From NCBI RefSeq assembly GCF_001613385.1, contig NZ_BDCG01000009.1:62001-126000 (forward strand): a stretch of DNA of 64,000 bases, in the 5' to 3' direction. Shown here piece by piece: positions 17,632 to 25,856 of this stretch. A program made the position numbers and the translations under genes. Position 1 is the first letter of the stretch, and each line of letters opens with the position of its first letter. Source of the DNA: Nocardia flavorosea NBRC 108225. Its GTDB lineage: Bacteria; Actinomycetota; Actinomycetes; Mycobacteriales; Mycobacteriaceae. The notes under the pieces are model-generated. The model had not been told where the DNA came from. It ran no database searches and saw only the letters and a list, made by a program, of their open reading frames with translations.

Positions 17632-19003
17632 GCCAAGCGTCGCCGCGGCGCTGGCCACTGCACCCACGCCCGGGTGCGCTGGAATCGCTGTCGTCGTGGC
17701 TGGACCGGCTCGCCTCTACCAGGTGCCGGTGGCAGATCTGCTCGGCCCGAATCTCGGTGTACTGGTCGGCATCCGGAATGTTCTCGACGAAGATCCGCCT
17801 CCGGCGGTGTTCACCGCGCTTGCCGAGCGCACCGGCGTGCTGGCGGGGCAGGTGCGGGCGATGACGCTGCCCGGGTGGGTGCCGTGGTTGTTCGACGCTT
17901 ACCCGCTGCCCGAACGCGACGCTACCGACGGGTTCTACACCTATGTCCGCCAATATTCGGTGCTGCTGGCACCAGGGGAGGCGCCGCGTTTCGAGGTGAC
18001 CCGGCGTCGCTGGCGGGGCCCCTGGATTCCGCAGCACCCGGTGCGAAGATCGTGCCCGCAATGCGCGGCCGGGCCCGACCCGGCCCGCGCGCTGACCTGG
18101 CAGTTGCCGCTCACGGTGAGCTGCCTGCAACACCACTGCCGGCTGACGACCGACACCGAGACCTTCGCAGCCGAGGCAGCAGGCGAGCCCAACGAGGCGG
18201 TTCCGATCAGCGAACCAGTGACGACCCTGGACGGCTAAACCCGTCAAGCTCTCCTCGATGCCGCTGTTAGGTTGCCGGGCCGCACGGTGCACGCCGGGGT
18301 GTGGTTTCGGCTGCTGCGTTGTCTGCTCGACGAACTCAGCCTCGCCGGTTCCAGTATTTCCCGCAGATCGCAGCAGCTGCTCAAGCAAATCTGGGATGCG
18401 ACCGGTGCGCCGGTGCGGGCCGGGCTGGCGGTGTGGCAGCCGTACGAGAATCTGGAATGGCCGATCCAGGAGAAGCTGTTGACCGCCGCCGCGACAGCCC
18501 TGTCCCTGGCCGCCGACCGGCTCATTCAGCCTCGGGGGACTCTGGCCGGGTTGCTCATCGAACCGCGCCCTCTGCCCGTCTACGACGGCGACTCACCGTG
18601 GCCACCGGCACCCGACCAGGCCGAACGGGCCGGACGGAAGGTCATGGGGGCGATGAACGCCTGGTATGCGCGGGCCCGCGTCGATGCCGATGCCGCCCGC
18701 ACGATACTGCGGTTGTTGACCGAGTTCGATACGCGACCGGCGCACGCCACCCGGCACCGCGACGTGCTGATCGGTGAGGGTATCCCCTCGCGATTCCTGC
18801 GCAACGATCTGCTGAGGTACCCGGGCCGGCGCACCCGCGAGGAAACCGAAACCCTGCTGGTAGCCGAAGGGTTCGATCCCAGCGAGGTGGCCTATGAGCT
18901 GGACCGGTGCATCGACGAGACGGTAACGCGGGACGTGCCCGAGGTGGGTGTGCTGATCGACAACGACGAACTCGCCCGGATCCGCACCCGCCTGGAGTTG
19001 TGA
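17628..19003 (+). pseudogene. tniQ1: TniQ-family target-selection protein, first tandem copy, broken
   Basis: First of two tandem TniQ-type genes. From the GTG at 17628 it reads RRWPLHPRPGALESLSSWLD and then loses frame at 17714/17715. The paralogue next door has four extra bases (ACGG) at this point, so this is a 4-bp deletion. The continuing frame carries LPGWVPWLF and the zinc-binding pattern CPQC...C-x2-H, then meets TAA at 18236-18238 where the paralogue has a Tyr codon. After the TAA the same frame continues as QALLDAAVRLPGRTVHAGVW, ending at 19003 with a longer helical C-terminus than tniQ2. The two defects make it very likely inactive. Labels tniQ1 and tniQ2 are mine. Confidence 0.85.
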
Positions 19004-19006
19004 AGG

Positions 19007-20146
19007 GTGCCCCGATGGCCGATACACCCGCAACCGGGACCGATCGAATCGTTGTCGTCGTGGGTCGAACGGCTCGCCACGGTCTACCAGCTGCCGGTAA
19101 AAGTTCTGGTGGCGGACCTGTGCGCCGACCTCTCGCCGAACGTGCGCGCGTTCGCGAGTCGGCTGGACCATCCGCCGCGAGCGCTGCTGGTCGCGCTCGC
19201 CGACCGCACCGGCGTTCCGGTGCCCCGGCTGGTGACGATGACCCTGTCCGGGTGGGTGCCGTGGCTGTTCGAGAAACTGTGGCCGCGCGATTTCGAGCAG
19301 CAACAGCTGTTCGACAACTACGTGGGGCGCCACTCGGTGTTGCTGCTGCCCGGCGCCATCGAACGCGACATCGCCCGCCGCGCCAAATCCCGATGGGACG
19401 CGCCCTGGCTGCCGTACCCGCGCAGACCGCGGGCCTGCCCGGTCTGCGCCACCGCCCCGGACTCCGGCCGCGCCCTGATATGGGATCTGCCGCTGATGCT
19501 CAGCTGCGTCGAGCACCGCTGCCGCCTCGAACCCGCCGGCGCCGTCGCAGGCGGTGACGCCCCGGTGGTCGCCGTGGGCGAGACGGTCACCACGATGGAC
19601 GGGTACACCTACCAAGCACTCACCACCGGGCTGGTGCAGCTACCGGGCCGAACCGTGCACGCCGGGGTGTGGTTTCGGCTACTGCGCTGCCTGCTCGAAG
19701 AACTCTGCGCGTCCCGCCTGGCAGGCAGCGCCCGCACCGGCGCGGTCCTGGAAACCATCTGGGACACGATCGAACTCCCGATAGACGGCCGGATCGGGAT
19801 GCTGGAGCCGTATGAGTGCCTGGACCCCGAAGTCGCCGAAACACTGATGCGCGCCGCCGCATCGGCGCTGGCGCTGGCCGCCCAGCGGTCCATTCCGGCG
19901 GTTGGGGAACTCGGGCCCGCACTCGCCCCGGTGCCCTACCGGCCCGCGCCGCCAGGAGGTCCTGCCGTGCGACCCTCCACGCCGCCGCGGCGCGATCTGC
20001 TGAATCCGCCCCGTTGGTGGCCCGCAGCGCCGGTGCAGGCCGGACCACCACGGGACTGGTCACAGACCGCCCGCCGCTACGCGCTCAAGCGAGGGGTCCC
20101 GGCATGGGCTTTGCCCGACCTCGCCGGCCGACCCTGGCTCGAATAG
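19007..20146 (+). CDS. tniQ: TniQ-family target-selection protein, intact second copy
   Basis: 379-aa TniQ-family protein, the adaptor linking TniB/TnsC-type ATPases to the target. The N-terminus RWPIHPQPGPIESLSSWVER is the family signature. The block MTLSGWVPWLFEKLW follows, and zinc-binding cysteines appear as CPVCATAP then LSCVEHRCRLE. The C-terminal third is Pro-rich, ending with a basic helix (SQTARRYALKRGVPAWALPD). The GTG at 19007 starts 3 bp after the tniQ1 stop. It is a paralogue of tniQ1 with near-identical stretches (for example LPGRTVHAGVWFRLLRCLL), but a different C-terminal tail. Confidence 0.9.
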   Translation: MPRWPIHPQPGPIESLSSWVERLATVYQLPVKVLVADLCADLSPNVRAFASRLDHPPRALLVALADRTGVPVPRLVTMTLSGWVPWLFEKLWPRDFEQQQLFDNYVGRHSVLLLPGAIERDIARRAKSRWDAPWLPYPRRPRACPVCATAPDSGRALIWDLPLMLSCVEHRCRLEPAGAVAGGDAPVVAVGETVTTMDGYTYQALTTGLVQLPGRTVHAGVWFRLLRCLLEELCASRLAGSARTGAVLETIWDTIELPIDGRIGMLEPYECLDPEVAETLMRAAASALALAAQRSIPAVGELGPALAPVPYRPAPPGGPAVRPSTPPRRDLLNPPRWWPAAPVQAGPPRDWSQTARRYALKRGVPAWALPDLAGRPWLE

Positions 20147-20435
20147 CTCTCGCCGGGAAGGATTCTGTGCGGTCTACCAGTCGTTGCTGTCGAACGACAG
20201 CGGATCATGGCAGCTGGCGTGGAACGCCGCCATTGTCTCGGCTTCGGCCCTGGCCCGGGGGTATTGCCATTGAGCCAGTTGCGTGCGCGGTCGAGCATGC
20301 TCTGCTCGCGACGTAGTTCGGCGGCGCCGAGCTGAGCGGACGGCCCCGGAATCACAGACCAGGGCTGTCCTCGACCGCCACCCCGAGGGAGACGGTGCCG
20401 CAGCCTCACCGAAATCATGAGCCTCACCGGGTTCA
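20147..20435. other. gap between tniQ and tetR, possible small gene remnant
   Basis: Just under 300 bp. On the minus strand two frames together read like a short protein tail: AAELRREQSMLDRARNWLNG in one, ETMAAFHASCHDPLSFDSNDW in the other. This suggests a decayed gene with a frameshift near 20255. I cannot assign a family. No terminator hairpin was evident. Confidence 0.3.
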
Positions 20436-21074
20436 TCACGTCGCGGCACGGACTGCGGCGATCAGTATGTCCAGTTCCGCCTCGAAGATCTCGTCCCCCG
20501 TCACGGCCCGCAGCGCGGGCAGCAGCGCTTTGAGCCGCACCGCGTCGCGGCTGGTCTCGGCGGCCGCGAACAGCTCTGCGTTGCGGCCGGGCGTGGTTGG
20601 ATCACCGTGTGTCTCGCGGTGCGCGCGCCCGAGTACGAGATCCACGAAAATCAGGTAGCAGCGCGCCGCTTGACCGACGCCGAGCCCTGCTGCAGCGAGG
20701 ATGTCCGCGATCGTCTCGGCGATTCGGAGCCCACCGGCTCCGGCGTTGCCGTGGACCATGATGCGCTCCGCGAAGCCGGGGTAGGCCCGCAGTTCCTGGC
20801 GCATGCCGCGCGCGAGATGACGCAGCCGCTCGTCCCACGGCCCCATCAACGCCCTGTCCGGGATCACATGGTTCATCGCGATCTCGTCGGCGACCAGGTT
20901 CAGCAGCGCTTCCTTGTCCGGTACGTGCCGGTACAGGCCCATCCGTGATGCGCCGACCTCGGTGGCGAGGCGGCGGATGGTGAGCGCGTCGAGGCCCTCG
21001 GCACGCGCGATCCCGAGGGCGGCCTCGACGATCCGCCCACGCTCCAGGCTGCCCCACGGGCGTCGGTCGCTCAC
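20436..21074 (-). CDS. TetR-family regulator (TetR_C drug-type) within the transposon
   Basis: 212-aa TetR-type repressor starting at GTG 21074 (VSDRRPWGSLERGRIVEAAL). The helix-turn-helix reads ALTIRRLATEVGASRMGLYR followed by HVPDKEALLNLVADEI; this combination and the long ligand domain resemble tetracycline-repressor-like regulators of efflux pumps. The open frame to 21386 upstream overlaps the divergent MFS gene and is not used. A 21-bp palindrome 14 bp upstream is the likely operator shared with the MFS gene. Confidence 0.9.
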   Translation of the reverse strand: MSDRRPWGSLERGRIVEAALGIARAEGLDALTIRRLATEVGASRMGLYRHVPDKEALLNLVADEIAMNHVIPDRALMGPWDERLRHLARGMRQELRAYPGFAERIMVHGNAGAGGLRIAETIADILAAAGLGVGQAARCYLIFVDLVLGRAHRETHGDPTTPGRNAELFAAAETSRDAVRLKALLPALRAVTGDEIFEAELDILIAAVRAAT

Positions 21075-21087
21075 ACCCGGCAGCCTA

Positions 21088-21108
21088 CTTGCGGACAGCG
21101 TCCGCAAG
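21088..21108. promoter_or_regulatory. TetR operator palindrome
   Basis: Two 9-bp arms, CTTGCGGAC and GTCCGCAAG, separated by AGC give a perfect inverted repeat in the 60-140 bp between the divergent tetR and MFS genes. Form and place fit a TetR operator controlling both directions. Inferred, not tested. Confidence 0.75.
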
Positions 21109-21112
21109 ATGC

Positions 21113-21131
21113 TTAAGTAAGGCTCACCTAA
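21113..21131 (+). promoter_or_regulatory. DtxR/IdeR-type iron box
   Basis: TTAAGTAAGGCTCACCTAA matches the actinobacterial iron-box form TTAGGTTAGGCTCACCTAA at 17 of 19 positions. It lies 5 bp from the TetR palindrome, upstream of the MFS gene. This suggests repression by an iron-loaded DtxR/IdeR-type regulator and hence iron-limited expression of the exporter. Confidence 0.7.
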
Positions 21132-21216
21132 TAGAAAGGTGGGCATTGTGTGGGTCCTCGCGGGGCTGACCGCCCTCACGCTCTTTTTCCGGCGCAAGAT
21201 CATGAAAGGCCCCGGT

Positions 21217-22506
21217 ATGACAACGAGAATCACGCTCGCTGCGGTCCTGTTGGCGGCGTTCTCGATCAGCACTGCGCAGACAATCGTCATCGCGGCCCTC
21301 CCCGGGTTCGCGCGCGAATTCGGCGTCGCCACGACGACCACGGCGTGGGCACTGACCGCGTTCATGCTCGCCGCCGCCGTCGCCACGCCGATCGCGGGAC
21401 GGCTCGGCGACCTGTTCGGCTACCGGCGAATCATGCTGGTATGTCTAGGGTTCTTCGTCGTGGGCCTGCTGCTGTGTGCGCTGGCGAATTCGTTCCCGCT
21501 ACTTCTCGCGGGCCGCGCGGTGACGGGCGTCGCGGCGGGTGTGTTCCCGCTCGCGTTCGGGCTCGTGCGCCGCGAGGTGTCCCCGGCGCGCCTGCCGGGC
21601 GTGGTCGCGTTGCTGTCAGCGATGTTCGGGATCGGCGGTGCCGCGGGCATGCTCGCCGCCGGGCCGCTGCTCGACGTGTTCAGCTCCGCGTGGCTGTTCT
21701 GGCCGCTGCTCGTACTCGGTGCCGTAGCGCTAGTGCTGGTGATCCTGCTTCCCGGCGAGCCCGGCGCGGGCGGCCGGGTCGATCTCGCGGGCGCCGTCCT
21801 GCTCGGGCTCACGCTGGTCGCGCTGCTGCTGGGCATCAGCGAGGTGCGCCAGTGGGGCATCGGGCCCGCACTCGCGCTGTTCGCTCTGGCCGCCATACTG
21901 GCCGTCGCGTTTGCCGCCGTGGAACTGCGCACGCACCAGCCACTCGTCGACGTGCGGCTGCTCGGCCATCGCGCGGTGGCCATGACAAACCTGGCCACGG
22001 TCATCATCGGCGCCGCGATGTTCGGTGTAGTCACGGTGATTCCGTTGCTGGTTCCGCAGAACCGGATCGCGGTCGCGCTGCTGCCGATGGTTGTGACGAT
22101 GCTGATCGCAACGCCGCTCTCCCCCCGGCTCGGGGGCCGGATTGCGGTGCGGACAGGCGCGATGCTGGCGATCGTCTCCTGCATCGCGTTGGCGCTCTGG
22201 CACAACGAGTTGTGGCAGGTCTGCATGGTGAGCCTAATCCTCGGCGCGGGCTACGGGCTGGCGTTCGCGGCGTTCGGCACGCTCGTCGTGGAGGTCGTCG
22301 AGACTCGGCAGACCGGGGAGGCCACCGGCGTCAACACGATCGCCCGGACAGCTGGCGGTGCGCTCGGGGCGCAACTCGCGGCGGCACTGAGCATCAGCGG
22401 CTTCGGGCCGACATTCTGGGTACTCGCCGGGATCGCCGTCGCCGCGCTGCTGGTCACGAGCACGCTGCCGAAACGTGCGCTGGCAACCTCGCCCTCACCG
22501 GTATGA
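21217..22506 (+). CDS. MFS efflux transporter (DHA-type)
   Basis: 429-aa major-facilitator exporter from the ATG at 21217 (MTTRITLAAVLLAAFSISTA). The frame is open to GTG 21139, which would add 26 residues. Motif A appears as GRLGDLFGYRRIM and motif C-like glycines as LLSAMFGIGGAAGMLAAGPL. After IPLLVPQ the chain goes straight to NRIAVALLPMVVTML, where relatives have about 10-15 more residues, so a small internal deletion is possible. Substrate unknown; the adjacent TetR gene suggests a drug-like inducer, the iron box a siderophore-like or iron-linked substrate. Confidence 0.85.
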   Translation: MTTRITLAAVLLAAFSISTAQTIVIAALPGFAREFGVATTTTAWALTAFMLAAAVATPIAGRLGDLFGYRRIMLVCLGFFVVGLLLCALANSFPLLLAGRAVTGVAAGVFPLAFGLVRREVSPARLPGVVALLSAMFGIGGAAGMLAAGPLLDVFSSAWLFWPLLVLGAVALVLVILLPGEPGAGGRVDLAGAVLLGLTLVALLLGISEVRQWGIGPALALFALAAILAVAFAAVELRTHQPLVDVRLLGHRAVAMTNLATVIIGAAMFGVVTVIPLLVPQNRIAVALLPMVVTMLIATPLSPRLGGRIAVRTGAMLAIVSCIALALWHNELWQVCMVSLILGAGYGLAFAAFGTLVVEVVETRQTGEATGVNTIARTAGGALGAQLAAALSISGFGPTFWVLAGIAVAALLVTSTLPKRALATSPSPV

Positions 22507-22644
22507 GACGCAGGCTACCTCTGCGGCCAGCGCAACGAACTCGATCCCGCCGGATGCAACTGCCGGTGAAACGCTCGACGTGATGCTGGTCGCGGCGATC
22601 CGCAGCAGGCCACGGAGATCGATCTTCCGGGCGGTAGATATCAC

Positions 22645-22944
22645 GTGGTGACCGACTCGTTCGCCATGTTCGCCGCTGAGCTGGGTAAAGCCGTGAAGGC
22701 GGGGTGCGCACCAACGGGGTTCACCGTGGTGCTGCGGGGCTATTCATGGGCCGACTCGGAACCAACCCGTCCGCGCGAGCGCCGACTCATCGTGAGCGAC
22801 CTGAGCACCGATGAACTCACCGCACTGGCCGCCGGGTCGGTGACCGCGCTGGACAAGGTGATCACCCGCGCTTTCCATGCCCGCAACTCCCCGCCAGATT
22901 TCACCTATGAGGGCACCAGGGCATTCAGTTTCCAGACCTGCTGA
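22645..22944 (+). CDS. small hypothetical protein
   Basis: 99-aa protein from GTG 22645 (or 22648), with mixed charged helical and beta character (FAMFAAELGKAVKAGCAPTG, then ERRLIVSDLSTDELTALAAG). No family is recognised. It ends 2 bp before the convergent resolvase stop. Upstream, 22515-22570, a frame reads YLCGQRNELDPAGCNCR before a stop, possibly the tail of another decayed small gene. Confidence 0.5.
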   Translation: MVTDSFAMFAAELGKAVKAGCAPTGFTVVLRGYSWADSEPTRPRERRLIVSDLSTDELTALAAGSVTALDKVITRAFHARNSPPDFTYEGTRAFSFQTC

Positions 22945-22946
22945 TC

Positions 22947-24203
22947 TCATCCCACGCTGCCGTGGTCCGGGCAGACCGGCCCGGCGTCGGTGACACGCCA
23001 GCGGCGCACCGCCAGCCAACGGCGGACCAGTGACGGGATATCGCCGGTCTCGCGGAGTTCGGTGGCGTAGACGCCGGTGAGCAGGGGCCCGCCGCAGTCG
23101 CAGGCCGCGCATTCGATGTCGGTGATCGGCACGTCGCGGGGTCGGCAGCGCTGGCAGTGGCGGCGTTCGACCATGCCGCCGTCGTCTGCCGGTTCGAGCC
23201 AGACGACCTGGATGTCTTCGAGTAGCCGTCCCCGCTCGGAGGTGTCGGAGGTGGTGTAGCCGCACATCGGGTTCGGGCATACCGCAGGCGGTTCGGGCAG
23301 GTTGCGCTGTGCGGTCTGCTTGAGCCGCCACACCAGATTCGACCGCCCGTGAACGAGGCCGTTTGTCGTGCTGCTGGTTTCGTACCGCGCATCGTCTACG
23401 ACGGCCGTGGGAGCAGCGGGTTTCGGACGGTCCGGCGCCGGTTCGTGATCGGCCCGGGTGATATCGGACCGGTCATCCGGATCGCCGATGGCCCTGCGGG
23501 TTTCCGGTTCCGAAAGCACCGATACCGAAGCCGCCGCGGCGGCGGGGACCGGCACGGCGTCGGCGGTCTGCCCTGAGGGGCTCACCGCTACCGGCGCGGC
23601 AGCTGGTGTTGTGGCCGTGGGGCCGGAGTGGGGCCGGGCGCCGATGCGGGTTTTGTCGAGGTGGCCGTAGAGGGTGCCGCGTTTGACCCCGAGGATGTCG
23701 GCGATCTGCTGGACGGTGTGGCGGCCTTCATCGTAGAGCCGCTGGGCTTGTTCGGCCTGGTGGGTGGTGAGTTTCGGCCGTCGGCCGCCTTTGCGGCCGC
23801 GGGCGCGGGCGGCTTCGAGTCCGTCGCGGGTGTTGGCCAGGATCAGTTCCCGCTGCAACTCCGCCAGCACCGAGAGCATGCCGAACATGGCGCGGCCTTC
23901 GGCGGTATCGGTGTCGATGCCCTGCTCGACGACCTTCAACCCGATCCCGCGCTCGCGCAGCTGCGCGCCGAGAGTGATCAGGTGCAGCACCGACCGGCCG
24001 AGCCGGTCGAGGCGGGTGATGACGATCGTGTCGCCGCGACGCGCGAGAGTGAGCACGAGATCGAGTTTCGGTCGCGAGGCCTTCGCGCCACTGGCAGTAT
24101 CGATATGGACATCGGCCGGGTCGACGCCGGCGCGGCGCAGGGCGTCGATCTGGTGTGCGGGGTTCTGGTCGGCGGTCGACACCCGCCCGTAGCCGATCAA
24201 CAT
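22947..24203 (-). CDS. extended serine resolvase/recombinase
   Basis: 418-aa small-serine-recombinase-type protein. The catalytic domain starts MLIGYGRVSTADQNPAHQID with the nucleophile Ser at residue 9, followed by VITRLDRLGRSVLHLI and AEGRAMFGMLSVLAELQREL. A C-terminal HTH follows (GRRPKLTTHQAEQAQRLYDE, then TVQQIADILGVKRGTLYGHL). This much equals a complete resolvase (about 200 aa). Another 200 residues follow: a Pro/Ala/Asp-rich linker, then a Cys-rich module (CPNPMCGY, HCQRCRP, ECAACDCGG, GPVCPDHG) suggesting zinc ribbons. ATG 24203 is chosen because the alternative ATG 24239 lies in the res-like repeats. Likely resolves cointegrates. Confidence 0.85.
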   Translation of the reverse strand: MLIGYGRVSTADQNPAHQIDALRRAGVDPADVHIDTASGAKASRPKLDLVLTLARRGDTIVITRLDRLGRSVLHLITLGAQLRERGIGLKVVEQGIDTDTAEGRAMFGMLSVLAELQRELILANTRDGLEAARARGRKGGRRPKLTTHQAEQAQRLYDEGRHTVQQIADILGVKRGTLYGHLDKTRIGARPHSGPTATTPAAAPVAVSPSGQTADAVPVPAAAAASVSVLSEPETRRAIGDPDDRSDITRADHEPAPDRPKPAAPTAVVDDARYETSSTTNGLVHGRSNLVWRLKQTAQRNLPEPPAVCPNPMCGYTTSDTSERGRLLEDIQVVWLEPADDGGMVERRHCQRCRPRDVPITDIECAACDCGGPLLTGVYATELRETGDIPSLVRRWLAVRRWRVTDAGPVCPDHGSVG

Positions 24204-24227
24204 GGTGTCGAAATTAGCCGAAATCGG

Positions 24228-24327
24228 GTTTGCCGACATTGTTTTCCGGCACGGGTTTCCGACACTCGCGTCCTGGGCTTTCTCCCGCTCACGCAAGGTT
24301 GTCGGCAAACGATCGTTTTCCGACAAC
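24228..24327. promoter_or_regulatory. res-like recombination site
   Basis: Five copies of a half-site close to GTTTkCCGACA lie upstream of the resolvase start. They are at 24229-24239, 24241-24251 (GTTTTCCGGCA), 24255-24264, and as the two arms of a 30-bp palindrome at 24298-24327 (GTTGTCGG ... CCGACAAC, 14 of 15 pairs matched, centre GATC). The palindrome is the best candidate for the crossover site; the others could be accessory resolvase sites and also overlap the resolvase promoter. Confidence 0.72.
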
Positions 24328-24486
24328 CAGCATTCGGGCCGAACACGCTCACCAATCCGGTTTACAGCGAACCTCATCTATCAACATGTTCCCGGTCAAA
24401 GCTGCTCTTATTCATCGTTTGTAATCCGATTTGAATCGATGTGACACTGTTAATACCACGCCAGGTCTACACGAGGAGTGTGCTGT

Positions 24487-25194
24487 ATGGCTGTCCGGTT
24501 CAAGCTCGGCTATTACTCACCAGTCACAGGCGACCCGCTGAATAGGGAGTATGTCGGCTATTTCCCGCGTATGACCGAAGATGAGGCATGGACAGCGGGC
24601 CGGGGCGTATGGAAGGCCAACAAGGAACGGCTAGCCCGAGAGAAGTTCGCCCTCATCATCGGTGACGGCCAGGTGTGCGCCGTTGCCGAGATCCACGGCG
24701 TGTCCGTGCATGAGGATCGGGTCGCCGTCGTCGGCGAGGTGCTGACCGAAGGTCACCCGGTTCGCGACGAGTGGATCGGCAAACAGGATCCGGTGGTCAA
24801 TGCCTCGCAGAACCCGGTCGGCTACTGCGAGCTCCCGGAGGAAGCCGAGTTCCGTGAGCGGCCCTGCGGGTGCGGGTGCGGGGAGATCAGCACCCGCGAT
24901 TTCCTGCCCGGCCACGACGTGCGCGCCTTCCAGGACCGGGTGCGGCGCATGTTCGCCGGATCGGCCCTGGAGTTCTTCCGTTGGGTCGACCGCATGGGCG
25001 CCGAACACGGCCTTCCTCTACTGAACAACCCCACCGGCGCCGCGGCACAGCCCGATGACTACCGCAAGACACCGACTCCAGTGTCCGGCGAACAGCAGCC
25101 GCAGGAGCCGGGAACCTCCCACGCTGGGCTCCCCGATTCCGAAGAGCCGTTGCCCGGCAACGAATCCCGCGCGGCTGTCAGCGCACACGGCTAG
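24487..25194 (+). CDS. hypothetical protein with CGCGC zinc-knuckle-like motif
   Basis: 235-aa protein from ATG 24487, with GAGGAG at 24472-24477 as ribosome-binding site; GTG 24478 is an in-frame alternative. The N-terminal about 115 residues form an alpha/beta domain (RFKLGYYSPVTGDPLNREYV ... GKQDPVVNASQNPVGYCELP). A short motif RPCGCGCGEISTRDFLPGHD then resembles small Cys-rich motifs seen in actinobacterial mobile-element proteins; the acidic, Pro-rich tail looks disordered. No enzyme family is recognised. It sits between the res-like site and the Tn3 transposase relic, where the body of a tnpA gene would be expected. Confidence 0.6.
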   Translation: MAVRFKLGYYSPVTGDPLNREYVGYFPRMTEDEAWTAGRGVWKANKERLAREKFALIIGDGQVCAVAEIHGVSVHEDRVAVVGEVLTEGHPVRDEWIGKQDPVVNASQNPVGYCELPEEAEFRERPCGCGCGEISTRDFLPGHDVRAFQDRVRRMFAGSALEFFRWVDRMGAEHGLPLLNNPTGAAAQPDDYRKTPTPVSGEQQPQEPGTSHAGLPDSEEPLPGNESRAAVSAHG

Positions 25195-25379
25195 ACATCC
25201 CAGGTCGCGCGCTGGCCGAGCTACGCGGCCAGGGCTACCCGGTGCTAGATGCGGATGTGGGGCTCTCGCCGTTTGTCCGGACCCACATCGGCATCGACGG
25301 GCACTACAGCTTTCATCTACCCGATCTCGGTGGAACACACCGGCCGTTGCGTGATCCCGACTCTCGTGACGACGAATGA
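25194..25379 (+). pseudogene. C-terminal relic of a Tn3-family transposase (tnpA)
   Basis: Sixty codons in one open frame without a start: DIPGRALAELRGQGYPVLDA, VGLSPFVRTHIGIDGHYSF, HLPDLGGTHRPLRDPDSRDDE, then TGA. This is the characteristic end of Tn3-family transposases (..SP..R.HIN..GRY.F.LP....LRPLRDP). The catalytic domain is missing. About 45 bp downstream GTTTTCGGAGACG (25423-25435) resembles part of a Tn3-family terminal repeat, weakly. Confidence 0.8.
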
Positions 25380-25475
25380 GGCATGTCTTCGAGGTGTCGG
25401 GCTGCGGGGACATGCCGGACGGTGTTTTCGGAGACGTGGGGATGCGGGACTGTACCGGAAGGCGCCGACAGCGCT
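25380..25475. other. short gap with possible Tn3-type end relic
   Basis: Ninety-six bp between the tnpA relic and the DUF5313 gene. The 13-mer at 25423-25435 matches the inner part of the widespread end sequence GTCTCAGAAAAC (opposite strand) except one base, but the outer GGGG/CCCC bases do not fit. Otherwise featureless. Confidence 0.3.
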
Positions 25476-25856
25476 TCAGCGCCTGTGGCGTCGTTCGTAG
25501 GCCTCGCGTTCCGCGGCGTGTTTCTGGCGCTCTCGGGCATCGGCCAGGGCGGGGTCGAGTCCGTGCTTGGCGAGGCGGTGGCGGCGGTAGACGTACATGA
25601 GCGCGGTGGTGAAGTAGATCAGTGGCAGGTACAGCAGCGCCATCATCGCCAGCCCCATCCACAGCGGTCCCGGAATGAGCAGGAACACGCACAGCGGCGC
25701 GATAATCGGCAGCAGGATCCGGAGATGGTATCGGCGGGCTGCGCCGGGGCCGGTGAGATCGTCGATCACCCACTGGTGCATCGACGGTGGCAGGGTCGCA
25801 CCGGCGATGTAGCGCACGCGCTGGGTCAAGGTCGGCGTGGCCGGTTCACCGCTCAT
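25476..25856 (-). CDS. DUF5313-family membrane protein
   Basis: 126-aa protein typical of the actinobacterial DUF5313 family: an N-terminal RVRYIAGATLPPSMHQWVID, DLTGPGAARRYHLRILLP, two adjacent membrane segments (residues about 47-90), then YRRHRLAKHGLDP and a basic, charged tail ending YERRHRR. Function unknown. Its start overlaps the sulP stop by 4 bp (ATGA), so it is the last gene of the arsR-pckG-sulP operon and probably acts with the transporter or in the membrane alongside it. Confidence 0.82.
   Translation of the reverse strand: MSGEPATPTLTQRVRYIAGATLPPSMHQWVIDDLTGPGAARRYHLRILLPIIAPLCVFLLIPGPLWMGLAMMALLYLPLIYFTTALMYVYRRHRLAKHGLDPALADARERQKHAAEREAYERRHRR

Noticed and set aside
16288-17667. 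Minus-strand open frame (459 aa) opposite tniA/tniB
   Set aside because: Arg/Gln/Pro-rich shadow of the transposase and ATPase genes.
25400-25440. Definite Tn3 terminal inverted repeat
   Set aside because: Only a 13-base inner match (one mismatch); the outer GGGG end is not in the right form and no partner end was found.
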